Source: Desulforhabdus amnigena
GTDB taxonomy: Bacteria > Desulfobacterota > Syntrophobacteria > Syntrophobacterales > Syntrophobacteraceae
Direction: 5' to 3'
DNA: 64,000 bases
Assembly (NCBI RefSeq): GCF_027925305.1
Contig: NZ_BSDR01000001.1
Location: forward strand, 4,420,501-4,484,500
Within the stretch, counting starts at the first letter, position 1. Each line of letters opens with the position of its first letter. This document shows positions 35,196 through 43,635 of the stretch, one piece after another. Under the pieces are notes generated by a model that was given only the letters and a program-made list of their open reading frames with translations, was not told the origin of the DNA and searched no databases. Both the position numbers and the translations under genes were made by a program.

Positions 35196-37049
35196 GTGGA
35201 AGAGGGATGGGCTTCAAACCTGGATTTGTATTTCTTCGAGGCCGTTATGGGGCGTAATTCCCTGCGTATTCTCGTAAAGCTCGTTGCCACGGAAAAAAAT
35301 TTGCATCAACTCATCTCTCAAGTGGCGGCAGACGTCTCACTGCTCAACACTGTGCGTCGATTTTATCTGAATGAGGGTGGAGGAAGCGGTTCATCTGCCG
35401 ACTCACTGGGGCAGCTCTGCAAGTCCTACGACATCCTGCCGGAGGTTTTCCGGCAGCGACTTCACGTGGTCGCCAACACCTTGAACCTGATAGAGCAGGA
35501 AGAGGATTACTACGAGACCCTCGGGGTAGATCGGGGAGCCTCCATTGAAGAAATCAAGGCGGCGTTCAGACGTCAAATTTTTGCCTGCCATCCTGACAGA
35601 AATCCCGACGATCCCCAGGCGGCGGAACGTTTTCGAAAGCTGCACCGCGCCTACCAGGTCCTTTCCAGGGTAGAGTCGAAGCAGAATTATGACCAAAATT
35701 TGACGGTTCCCGCCTGGATTGAAACGCCCATCGTAGAAGACGAAGAACCGCCGGTTTCCCCATGGGATTGGAAAAAGCTCCGGCGTACCTGGCCGATCGG
35801 CCTCTTTGTGCTTGTGCTCCTGGTGATGTGTTTTTTCGTCGATTTTCAGAACTGGCAAACGGCGCGCTACTATGAAACAAGGAAGGAAAACCCTCCGCTG
35901 CTTGATGAGTTTGCTTTTTCTCACCCTGAAATGGGGGAGTGGAACGAAACCCTGCACGAATGTGCCTCAAAAATGGGAAAGTTTTCAGCGCACAGTAATT
36001 TGGTCACCTCGCCGACGCCCGTTTTCCTGTTTGCCTATCTACAACAAGTTGTACAGGACCTGGCGATAGATAAAGGCCCAAGGATCCGAAAGCCGCATCG
36101 AAAGGAACCGGAAACCGGGGGCCTGGCCAGGGAAAATGCGCCGCCTCCCCCGGAAATGCGGGTGGCCCATTCCTCTGCAAAACCAAAGGATGAAGAGGGG
36201 ATGAAGAAGGATATCGATCCCCTGAAGGAACTGCATCCGCAAAATCTAAAACCGAAGAGCTCCGAGTCCTTGGCCATGGCCGATGTTCCAGCCGGTAAGC
36301 CGGCGGTGGAGAAGGCGCCTGTACCGAAAGACAAGCCAACTGCCGTGGAACCCGGACCTTCCGGTCCGGAGAAGGGTGTACGAAACGTCGCCGCCGCGGC
36401 GAAAAGCGCTCAATCCGGCAAGAAGGAATCCTCGGTGATCGTCGCGGAAGTACCCAAGGTGGAAACACCTAAGGTGGAAAGACCAAAGGCATCAGCACGC
36501 GCTTTGCCTGAAGGGGATTCAGAAAAGGGGAAACCCGGCAAAAACGAGTCGAAAGAAGATCTCCCTCGGGGAAAGGCGGGACGCTTCGCGGATGCCGGAG
36601 GCGGGCCAAAGAGGGTGCAGGAGGAGATAAAGCCGGCCAAAGAATCTTCCCGCACCGAACCACAAGAGCTTCCACGAATGGTATCCATTGACGAGATGAG
36701 CCGCGGTCTGCAGGAATTTCTGAACCGCTACGCCGATGCCTACGAGAGGAAAAATACAAAGGCTTTTTTCAGTCTTTTTGATCCCCATGCAGTGGAAAAC
36801 GGTGAACCCATCGAAACCCTGCAACCCGTCTATTGTGAAAATTTCAAGAAAGCCGAGCAAATCCAATATAGTATCAAGCTGGTCCGGTGGAGCGCCGCTC
36901 ATGAGAGCGTCAATCTGAGCGCCAGATTTCGCCTAGCGGTCAAACTTTCCGGAGAGTCCCCATCCGAATCCATGGGGGAGATGACGATGACCCTGGCCCG
37001 GCGCGGAGAAGAATTCAGAGTCAAGAGACTGGACTATTCTTTTCATTGA
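35196..37049 (+). CDS. Membrane-anchored J-domain protein with C-terminal NTF2-like domain
   Basis: About 617 residues. A J domain lies near residues 105-165 (DYYETLGVDRGASIEEIKAA) and has the invariant HPD in CHPDRNPDD, so it should stimulate an Hsp70 ATPase. A membrane helix follows near residue 200 (WPIGLFVLVLLVMCFFVDF), then about 300 low-complexity Pro/Lys/Glu residues, and a C-terminal NTF2-like domain (LQEFLNRYADAYERKNTKAF). It lacks the G/F and zinc-finger regions of DnaJ. Start uncertain: GTG 35196, or ATG 35247 with GAGG five bases upstream. Lying between polysaccharide genes suggests an assembly or quality-control role. Confidence 0.82.
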   Translation: MEEGWASNLDLYFFEAVMGRNSLRILVKLVATEKNLHQLISQVAADVSLLNTVRRFYLNEGGGSGSSADSLGQLCKSYDILPEVFRQRLHVVANTLNLIEQEEDYYETLGVDRGASIEEIKAAFRRQIFACHPDRNPDDPQAAERFRKLHRAYQVLSRVESKQNYDQNLTVPAWIETPIVEDEEPPVSPWDWKKLRRTWPIGLFVLVLLVMCFFVDFQNWQTARYYETRKENPPLLDEFAFSHPEMGEWNETLHECASKMGKFSAHSNLVTSPTPVFLFAYLQQVVQDLAIDKGPRIRKPHRKEPETGGLARENAPPPPEMRVAHSSAKPKDEEGMKKDIDPLKELHPQNLKPKSSESLAMADVPAGKPAVEKAPVPKDKPTAVEPGPSGPEKGVRNVAAAAKSAQSGKKESSVIVAEVPKVETPKVERPKASARALPEGDSEKGKPGKNESKEDLPRGKAGRFADAGGGPKRVQEEIKPAKESSRTEPQELPRMVSIDEMSRGLQEFLNRYADAYERKNTKAFFSLFDPHAVENGEPIETLQPVYCENFKKAEQIQYSIKLVRWSAAHESVNLSARFRLAVKLSGESPSESMGEMTMTLARRGEEFRVKRLDYSFH

Positions 37050-37144
37050 CCCTTGAAAAATTTTGTATCGGCGGATGAAATGGAATATATTGTATACCAT
37101 CTGCCGGTCATGAGTTCGGGTATTTCCAAAAATGGGAGTATGGT

Positions 37145-37543
37145 GTGAAATGGCTTTTCAAGCACTTGCAAAATCTATCCAAAAGGAGGAGTAAGCGGTT
37201 TTGGGGAAAGGACAAGGCCCTTGTTTCCTTCGCGATTCCTCATGCTCCCGATGTCGTCACTCTGGGCCAGGTGATCGATATCAATGAAAGAGGCCTTTCG
37301 TTTCGCTATATCGCTCAAGATGTGCGGACGGAAGGGCTGAAGGAGCTGAAACTCTTTGGATACGGCGACAGTGACGCTTCATTGGAGAAAATGCCCGTCA
37401 GAATCATTTACGACATTGAAGTGAAAAAAAAGTATTTTCTCTCCCTTCCGTCCATGCGGCGATGCGGCGCGGAATTTGGAGAACTTTCCGCCCGGCAGCT
37501 GTCTCAGCTGAAAAACTTTATAAAGAAATACGCTGTCCTGTGA
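37145..37543 (+). CDS. PilZ-domain protein
   Basis: A 132-residue protein with a PilZ-like fold: GQVIDINERGLSFRY corresponds to the D/NxSxxG motif region, followed by beta strands and C-terminal MRRCGAEFGELSARQLSQL, typical of PilZ proteins. PilZ domains bind c-di-GMP, but the RxxxR motif is not obvious here, so binding may be lost. It overlaps the 3' end of the convergent O-antigen ligase gene by 26 bases and would suit c-di-GMP control of polysaccharide production. Confidence 0.72.
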   Translation: MKWLFKHLQNLSKRRSKRFWGKDKALVSFAIPHAPDVVTLGQVIDINERGLSFRYIAQDVRTEGLKELKLFGYGDSDASLEKMPVRIIYDIEVKKKYFLSLPSMRRCGAEFGELSARQLSQLKNFIKKYAVL

Positions 37544-39191
37544 GCAAAGAATCCCTGCCGGGCCCGACTTCCCCGGTTCCCACCGTGGTCTCTCCCCTGT
37601 GGTGCATCAGCAACAACAAAATTATAAAATACAATTGATTGGCAGGCATCTGCCAGTTGAATTCCACCCATCCATGGCAAAGGAAAGCCGCGCTTCCGGC
37701 AAGGGCCCCCGCCTGGATCAGCCGGCGCTGATGGATCGTGGCTGATAGCTGATAGCTCATGGCTGATGGTTGATGGCTCGTGGCTGATGGTTGATGGTTC
37801 ATGGCTGATGGTTGATGGCTCATGGCTGATGGTTGATGGCTCATGGCTGATGGTTGATGGTTCATGGCTCGTGGTTGATGGCTGATGGCTGATGGTTGAT
37901 GGCTCATGGCTTGTGAGCGTTCGCGCCGCTTGATTCCAATGGCTGTTTTCCACCAGTATCCCCAAACCAGGAGCACCATACCGGCGGCCACGGGCACTCC
38001 CAATTCGGCGGCAAGCTCCAGGTAATCGTTGTGAGCGTGTCCGATCTGGAATTGATCGGTGAGATGGGACTGATACAGGCGAATGACCGTTTCGTAGGTG
38101 CCCAGGCCGGTTCCGGTCCACAGGTGGTCCTGGATCATTCGCCACGTGTCTTCCCAGATTTTGAAACGGCCGGGCGCAGATTCCTCCACCATGTCGAAGC
38201 GGGCCAGGATCTCCTCGAAGCCGATGATGCTTCCATAAACGAGCATGACGAGCCAGCAGGCGGTAATGAAAAAGACGGTACCTCCTCTTTTGACGCCTGA
38301 AAAGAGCATGAAGACGGTGAGGGCCACCAGGGAACTGAGGATCCCTCCACGGGACGCGGAAAAAAACTGGGCCAACAGGATCAACCCGATGAGAAGCGCG
38401 AGGAACCATTGTTTCTGTCGCCCTTGCCGGATCGCCTCTGTTTCTGCATGAGTCCGCTTTATGGTCGGGTCGTTTTCCCGGCGTATTTTGAGCATATGCG
38501 CGAGAAGGAAAGGCCAGATCATTCCAAGGAAATTGGCGTAATGATTGCGGTTGACAAAGGTGCCCCGCGCATTTCCCGTGCCCGCCGATTCCCATAGAAC
38601 TCCCAGCGACGGAATCAGCACCTGCAGCAGTCCGTAGAAAGCTTCGAAGGCCGCGATGCAGTAGAGAATACGGAACAGCCAGTCGAGGTCCCTTGATTCC
38701 TCCAGGGCTTTTTTGAACAGGATTGCATAAGCCGCCAGGAAAATCCACCAAAACCAGGCAAAGAGGGACGGCAAAGGCATGTAGGAAATGGTCACCAGAC
38801 CTTCGGCCAGGTGAGTCACTCCCTCGGATCGCTGTACCCAGCGCATCCTGGCGGGATCCAGAAAATCCCCAAATGGAGCCGGCAACGGCAGGCATTGAAG
38901 GAGGGGGTAGAAGAGAAAGAGGGCGAGCAACAGTCCCCACCCGCTGGAAAGGATCTTTCCCAGGGGGAAGGATTCTTCCGTCCAGATGGAAATCGTCAGC
39001 CCCACCATGAAAAGGGCAGCCACCGCGCTCCAGAACCAGGGACGCGCTCCCCCCAGGAGAAAAGGCAGCATCACCATGGGCAGCCCCGCCATCCAGCGGT
39101 TCCAGTAAAGAGAAAAAGCTGCGCCCGGCTCCCGCGTGGAGGGATCTTGCGCTTTCACTTTCAGAGTTATTCCTGTATCCATTCGCTGCAT
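37518..39191 (-). CDS. O-antigen ligase/polymerase (Wzy_C family) with an in-frame heptamer insertion
   Basis: Polytopic membrane protein of the Wzy_C/WaaL superfamily, with about twelve hydrophobic segments. Marks are FFSASRGGILSSLVALTVF, RFKIWEDTWRMIQDHLWTG and HAHNDYLELAAELG. Between two C-terminal helices, after GIKRRERSQ, about 60 residues consist of repeats like AMSHQPS, encoded by heptamer units in frame; beyond them RRLIQAGALAGSAAF resumes a normal helix. The start ATG 39191 overlaps the stop of the upstream transferase as TGATG, so the pair is translationally coupled. Starts further upstream lie inside that gene. Confidence 0.87.
   Translation of the reverse strand: MQRMDTGITLKVKAQDPSTREPGAAFSLYWNRWMAGLPMVMLPFLLGGARPWFWSAVAALFMVGLTISIWTEESFPLGKILSSGWGLLLALFLFYPLLQCLPLPAPFGDFLDPARMRWVQRSEGVTHLAEGLVTISYMPLPSLFAWFWWIFLAAYAILFKKALEESRDLDWLFRILYCIAAFEAFYGLLQVLIPSLGVLWESAGTGNARGTFVNRNHYANFLGMIWPFLLAHMLKIRRENDPTIKRTHAETEAIRQGRQKQWFLALLIGLILLAQFFSASRGGILSSLVALTVFMLFSGVKRGGTVFFITACWLVMLVYGSIIGFEEILARFDMVEESAPGRFKIWEDTWRMIQDHLWTGTGLGTYETVIRLYQSHLTDQFQIGHAHNDYLELAAELGVPVAAGMVLLVWGYWWKTAIGIKRRERSQAMSHQPSAISHQPRAMNHQPSAMSHQPSAMSHQPSAMNHQPSATSHQPSAMSYQLSATIHQRRLIQAGALAGSAAFLCHGWVEFNWQMPANQLYFIILLLLMHHRGETTVGTGEVGPGRDSLLTGQRISL
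37738..37911. repeat. Intragenic heptamer array R2
   Basis: About 25 units of ATGGCTG, ATGGTTG, ATGGCTC and variants lie inside the ligase gene. Three units (21 bp) equal seven codons, so the array preserves the frame and encodes a seven-residue periodic peptide. Confidence 0.95.
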
Positions 39192-40783
39192 CAATGGGCC
39201 TTGGCATTGGCAACAGGAATAAGAGGTTCCGGGTGCCTGGCTTTCGGCTTCGAACCATGGGCTATTTGCCGGCTCCTGACCGCAACCTCTTTGACACACG
39301 GTTCACTTTCGAGCGCCGTCAGCTTTCGGACGATACTGCGCCTGAGGTGTTCGATACGCCTCAACGTGTAATGGCTGATGGGGTCGGAGATCAGGTCCTT
39401 CTTCAGATAGAGGGTTCCGAAGCATTTCTGTTGATTGACGAGGGGCAGTTCCATGGCCATTATGCCCTGGCGGCACGCCGCCTTGCCCCCATCGAAGTTC
39501 CCGGAGTTCCAGGTGTAGGCTGTATCCGTGTCGAGAGGTGGAGCCCCGGAACGGGAACCGTTCAGGCGCAATTCCGCCCAGTCCATGCGGAGGGGGGTGA
39601 GGGCATCCACGATGCGCGCCCAGAGTTCATGGGTGTCGCGGGCCTCGCCGATGGCGATCTGGAGGCTCAGAAACGTCCTGCGGTCCCGGTTGAAGCCCAT
39701 TTCGTCCGAGACATCCTGGAAGTAGCCGATCATCTTGTCCACCGCGAGGTATTCGAGGTAACCGAGCTTGCGGATACCGACAATGAGACAGACCCCCAGG
39801 GTCGCCAGGATGAAACCGGCCCGTTCGTTTCTCATGTTGACGACGAGGAGCGATGCCAGTCCCAGAAACACGGTGACCGAATACATCACCAGGACGGCCT
39901 TCCTCTGGGAAAAGCCCATCTGCAGGAGCTTGTGGTGGATATGGCTCTTGTCGGGTTGGAAAAGCCGCCGGCCGAGAATGAACCTGCGGATGGGAGCCAT
40001 CATGGTGTCCATGAGGGGAAGGCCGAGCGCGATGAGAGGGATCAGGATGGCCACGGTGGCCTGGCTTTTCATGCTTCCCAGGAGGCTCAGGGACGCCAGC
40101 ATGTAGCCCAGGAAATAGCTGCCCCCATCTCCCATGAAGATGGAAGCCGGGTTGAAATTGTAGCGAAGAAAGCCGAGGCAGGCGCCTGCGAGCCCGGCCA
40201 ATCCCACGGCCACCAGGTAGTTTTTACCGAGCAAGCTCAGGACGAGAAGCGTTATGGCGGCAAAGAAGGTCACTCCCGCCGCCAAGCCGTCCAGCCCGTC
40301 AATGAGGTTGATGGCGTTGACCACCAGGAGAAACCAGAAAATGGTTACGGGGAGAGCGAATATTCCCATTGAAACGGTCGATCCCCAGGGAAGGGAGATG
40401 ATCGAAAACTGGAGCCCGCCGCAATAGGCCATGACGGCGGCGACGCCCTGTACGGCAAACTTCAAACGGGGCGGCAAACCTTTGACGTCATCGGTCAAAC
40501 CCATGAGAAAAACCAGGACCGACCCGCCTGCCAGCCAGAGCAGGGAGGGTTTCGAAACGACCATCGCCAAAACTTCCGTCCGGTAAAAGAAGATGCTCAG
40601 GAGGGGAATATAAAACGCCAAAAAAATGGCGATCCCTCCCACGCGCGGAATGGGCTTTTGATGCACTTTCCTGCGCGACGGCTTGTCCACCAATCCCCAA
40701 CGGGTTCCCAACCGGGCCGCCACAGGCGTCAAGGCCAGAGCTACCCCCAGGCTCAACAGAAAGATCGTCAGTATTGTCGTCAT
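39191..40783 (-). CDS. WecA/MraY-family undecaprenyl-phosphate sugar-1-phosphate transferase with C-terminal extension
   Basis: Polytopic membrane enzyme that starts a polysaccharide by moving a sugar-1-phosphate to undecaprenyl phosphate. The catalytic Asp pairs are in FLMGLTDDVKGLPPRLKF and NLIDGLDGLAAGV, with FMGDGGSYFLGYM and the cytoplasmic HIHHKLLQMGFSQRKAV loop. About eleven helices fill residues 1-340. Residues 360-500 form a soluble GAF-like extension (FLSLQIAIGEARDTHELWAR) not present in WecA; its role is unknown, possibly regulatory. The next gene is coupled by TGATG. Confidence 0.9.
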   Translation of the reverse strand: MTTILTIFLLSLGVALALTPVAARLGTRWGLVDKPSRRKVHQKPIPRVGGIAIFLAFYIPLLSIFFYRTEVLAMVVSKPSLLWLAGGSVLVFLMGLTDDVKGLPPRLKFAVQGVAAVMAYCGGLQFSIISLPWGSTVSMGIFALPVTIFWFLLVVNAINLIDGLDGLAAGVTFFAAITLLVLSLLGKNYLVAVGLAGLAGACLGFLRYNFNPASIFMGDGGSYFLGYMLASLSLLGSMKSQATVAILIPLIALGLPLMDTMMAPIRRFILGRRLFQPDKSHIHHKLLQMGFSQRKAVLVMYSVTVFLGLASLLVVNMRNERAGFILATLGVCLIVGIRKLGYLEYLAVDKMIGYFQDVSDEMGFNRDRRTFLSLQIAIGEARDTHELWARIVDALTPLRMDWAELRLNGSRSGAPPLDTDTAYTWNSGNFDGGKAACRQGIMAMELPLVNQQKCFGTLYLKKDLISDPISHYTLRRIEHLRRSIVRKLTALESEPCVKEVAVRSRQIAHGSKPKARHPEPLIPVANAKAH

Positions 40784-40880
40784 GTTCTTACCGGCAGTTC
40801 TTCAAGGTTTGAGTTTCAAGGGAAAAACACAAATCGTTTGACCTGGGGGAAAGCAAATATAGTGCCGTTACTGATTTTCA

Positions 40881-41045
40881 GCATCCGCAGATGACGCGGA
40901 TTTTCGCAGATTGGAGAAGAATTTTCCATAATTGGAGCCTATCCGAAAACCTTCCTCGGCAGCGGACACCCCCCTTTAATGCTCATGGCTCATAGCTCGT
41001 GGGTCATAGCTCATGGCTCATAGCTCGTGGGTCGTGGGTCATGAT
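40881..41045. repeat. Composite of R3, half an R1 and a heptamer array
   Basis: R3 (40881-40913: ATCCGCAGATGACGCGGATT), the left half of an R1 element (40935-40980) cut at TTTAAT, and then heptamers (GCTCATGGCTCATAGCTCG to 41045). The remaining 200 bp before the antitoxin gene hold no other recognised feature. Confidence 0.8.
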
Positions 41046-41257
41046 AACATCGCTTTTCAAGAGCGTTTCCCGCTTTCCCTATTGGTTTGCATCTCTTTGC
41101 CTTTTTCATTTTTTGTTGTGACCGTTCCGGTCATGGGGGGGTAATCAGAATTCTGCGCAGCAGATCAGTCTCTAACGATGTCCAAAGGTTACCTTATTAT
41201 GGGCTTGAAAGTGATCCCAGTTTTTGGGTACAATATTTTAAAAACAAGGAGGATTCA

Positions 41258-41500
41258 ATGCTTGTTCAGACGAAGGTCCAAATGGACAAAGAAAACTATG
41301 AATTTATCAAGAAGGTTTACAAGAGCTTGCATTATAGAAGCTTGAGTGAGTACGTGCGAGACGCCGTTGCCGTCAAGGTGAGGGAGGATCGCAAGATGCT
41401 TCGGGAAAAGAAGAGATTGGATGCGATGGCCATGATCGCAAAGGGAGCGTACGAGAACCACTTCGAGTCGATAGAAGGGGAAGATTTTGAGGCCCGGTGA
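41258..41500 (+). CDS. Ribbon-helix-helix antitoxin of a MazEF-like pair
   Basis: An 80-residue protein whose N-terminus (QTKVQMDKENYEFIKKVYKS) and RSLSEYVRDAVAVKVRED fit a ribbon-helix-helix DNA-binding domain. The start is ATG 41258 with AAGGAGG seven bases upstream; longer frames upstream are not supported. Its 3' end overlaps the MazF-like gene by 14 bases. It would repress its own operon and neutralise the toxin. Confidence 0.82.
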   Translation: MLVQTKVQMDKENYEFIKKVYKSLHYRSLSEYVRDAVAVKVREDRKMLREKKRLDAMAMIAKGAYENHFESIEGEDFEAR

Positions 41501-41843
41501 TATCTATTGGGTGAACCTTGACCCGGCGGTTGGCGATGAGATCAGGAAAAAAAGGCCGGTTGTGGTCTTAAATGGTGGACACGAAAAGCACCTCAAGCTG
41601 GCTATCGTTGTGCCGGTCACCGGCTGGAATCCGAACTGGGAGGCAAATCCGTTTTTCGTTTCCTTGGAACCGGACCCGAACAATGGGCTTCAGAAGAAAT
41701 CCGCCATAGACTGCTTCCAGGTTAGAGCTCTCAGCCACACCCGATTCGTTGAAAGGATCGGTGCCATTTCGGATACGGCAATGTACCAGGTAAAGACTGC
41801 GATTGCGCTGATTCTGGATATCGATCCCGAACACTGTGGTTGA
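41487..41843 (+). CDS. MazF/PemK-family endoribonuclease toxin
   Basis: A 118-residue MazF-type toxin that would cleave mRNA at short motifs. The N-terminal RPGDIYWVNLDPAVGDEIRKK contains the conserved Arg/Gly region, followed by RPVVVLN, VVPVTGWNP and the C-terminal helix. Translation starts at TTG 41487 with GGGGA upstream, inside the antitoxin coding region, as expected for a coupled toxin expressed less than its antitoxin. R1 copy E follows 22 bp after the stop. Confidence 0.88.
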   Translation: MRPGDIYWVNLDPAVGDEIRKKRPVVVLNGGHEKHLKLAIVVPVTGWNPNWEANPFFVSLEPDPNNGLQKKSAIDCFQVRALSHTRFVERIGAISDTAMYQVKTAIALILDIDPEHCG

Positions 41844-41925
41844 ACGAGCGCTACGTCCTTTTAATAGCCTATCTGAAAACCTTCCTCGGCAGCGGACACC
41901 CCCCTTCAATTCCCCCCTCGAGGGG

Positions 41926-43346
41926 ATTGGCGTCAGGTTAAGAAATTAGAGAGTTTTTCATGGTAGTTTTTCCTTTCATGACGTGATTCATAGGCACAAT
42001 GCCTGAGTAGCTGTTCAAGGAAAAGATTTGGCATCTGAGATGAGTGGAATAAAAGGATAAGAGCCCAGATATGTTCTTGGATAAACTGAGCAAATTTCAA
42101 AAGACTGAGATGTTTGCCCTCAGTGGCATAAGCATATGCGCTGAATTCTGCAAAGAAAGACTGAAAGAGAGTGATGAAGACAAGCCTTGAGTAGACAAGA
42201 AGCTCGATATAGCTCTTGCTCCCCTTCTGGGGCAAAGAGTTGAAGTGGAAGTGACTCTTCCATGCTTTAAAGAGAATCTCTATTCTCCAACGGATGCCAT
42301 AGATTCTGCATGCAGTCAGGCTATCCCAGATATCCTCCCCAACATTGCTGAGGAATATATCCCATCCAAGGAGTTCGAGTTGCTCTTTCGTAGGATTGGA
42401 CCTTCTGTCCTTCTTGAGGAGCTTTCTTCGCCTTATCTGGGCAATGTTTGCAGGCACAGGGGAGGCTACGAGTCTAACCGGCAGTCTCTCCGTAGCTCCT
42501 GCTACAATCATGGTATCCACAATAGGATGTTTTTTGAGAAGTTTAAGGAGATCGAGTCTTTCTCCATCTTCTGTATAATAATTAACATTATGCTGATAGG
42601 GAGTAAGGAAGTAGATTCCTTGACGGGTAAATAATCTAAATATGTTGAGAACGAAATAGCCAAGATCTCGGATGACGAGATCCCCTGGCCTGGCAAAGTT
42701 AAGAATATCGGCAGAGGCTTTCTGATCGTTTCTTCTAAAACCACTTAACCCAAAATGAAGGCAAGTCTGCGAGAGCAAATCATGGATGACTTGAATTTTC
42801 ATGATTGCTTGCACCTTTCCCGTCTGATTACCTGAGCCGGGGAAGAAACGAACCAGACTCTCGGGCAGGTTAATGGTAGTGCTGTCCTGGAGGAGAACCC
42901 TCTTGAAACGACTGAATGCCCCTTTGGCTGTGAGAGGTTCCAGGCTGGATGCTCTAAACATGAGTGACATGAGCACTGAGCGCACAAAAGCAACACATTT
43001 GGGGGTTATCCTCTCCCAGAGGGATTGCTTTGAGATGCAAGAGCCTGCAACAAACCCCAGAATTGTGGCAAATACTTCAAGACTGACTGTGCTGTAGAGA
43101 GTCATAAGGCAGAGAGCCTTTATGAAATCGAATGGATTAAACTTTCTGATGCGCTTCATGAAGCCAGTTTCTTTGGCTTTGAGCAAAAGAGTTGCGTCAT
43201 CGAGTTTAATGTCCATGTTTTCAACAGGAATCAATTGGCTGTCCTTCATTTGTTTTTCCTCCTTCTGAAGACCTCATTTAACTGATGGACACATTTAAAT
43301 GTAAGTCTTCAGAATGGAAGGAAAACATTCTTAACCTGACGCCAAT
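41926..43346 (-). mobile_element. IS4-family insertion sequence, 1421 bp, complete
   Basis: Ends are perfect 19-bp inverted repeats, ATTGGCGTCAGGTTAAGAA (41926-41944) and its complement at 43328-43346. The 12-bp target CCCCTCGAGGGG is duplicated at 41914-41925 and 43347-43358. Target length of 10-13 bp and the terminal sequence agree with the IS4 group. The element encodes one intact transposase. Confidence 0.93.
41933..43249 (-). CDS. IS4-family DDE transposase
   Basis: A 438-residue transposase. The DDE catalytic set can be seen: FKRVLLQDSTTINLP (first Asp), DLVIRDLGYFVL (second Asp) and the YREK-like motif YGIRWRIEILFKAWK (Glu). The frame is intact. The TGA stop (41933-41935) lies inside the terminal inverted repeat, so the coding region uses nearly the whole left end. 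Probably still functional. Confidence 0.93.
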   Translation of the reverse strand: MKDSQLIPVENMDIKLDDATLLLKAKETGFMKRIRKFNPFDFIKALCLMTLYSTVSLEVFATILGFVAGSCISKQSLWERITPKCVAFVRSVLMSLMFRASSLEPLTAKGAFSRFKRVLLQDSTTINLPESLVRFFPGSGNQTGKVQAIMKIQVIHDLLSQTCLHFGLSGFRRNDQKASADILNFARPGDLVIRDLGYFVLNIFRLFTRQGIYFLTPYQHNVNYYTEDGERLDLLKLLKKHPIVDTMIVAGATERLPVRLVASPVPANIAQIRRRKLLKKDRRSNPTKEQLELLGWDIFLSNVGEDIWDSLTACRIYGIRWRIEILFKAWKSHFHFNSLPQKGSKSYIELLVYSRLVFITLFQSFFAEFSAYAYATEGKHLSLLKFAQFIQEHIWALILLFHSSQMPNLFLEQLLRHCAYESRHERKNYHEKLSNFLT

Positions 43347-43410
43347 CCCCTCGAGGGGGGAATTAAAGGGGGGTGTCGCAAAGTCCACAGGTGGTTTCCG
43401 GATAGGTTCT

Positions 43411-43612
43411 AAGTACTCAAGATCGTAATTACGCACCCGTTTACCCGTGCGTTTTTGTAGGAGCGGCATCCTGCCGCGACAAAGTGTGCAGTTGCCAGTT
43501 CCTGTCACGGCTGGAAGCCGTTCCTACAAAGAAATGGCCGCATATTTACGATCTTCGGTTCTAAGGCGAAATCCCGAGAGGACACAAATTCACTCTGCGT
43601 CATCTGCGGATG
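43411..43612. repeat. R4 element followed by R3
   Basis: R4 from AAGTACTCAAGATCG to ATCTTCGGTTCTAAG (43411-43563), with the core TAGGAGCGGCATCCTGCCGC. After a short spacer comes R3 (CTCTGCGTCATCTGCGGATG, ending 43612). The spacer ATCCCGAGAGGACACAA recurs before the R3 copy at 56061. Confidence 0.85.
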
Positions 43613-43635
43613 GAAAGGGTCATGGAATATTCTTT

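Larger units (their letters stand above)
41865..43411. repeat. R1 element copy E, split by an IS4-family insertion
   Basis: The left half (41865-41925: TAGCCTATCTGAAAACC to the centre) and right half (43347-43411: centre to CCGGATAGGTTCTAA) together form one R1 element. They are separated by the IS at 41926-43346. The R1 copy is therefore older than the insertion. Confidence 0.9.

Noticed and set aside
39194-40372. A 392-codon plus-strand frame opposite the WecA-like gene
   Set aside because: The opposite strand encodes a membrane enzyme with catalytic motifs; the plus-strand product is low-complexity His/Asp/Gly sequence.
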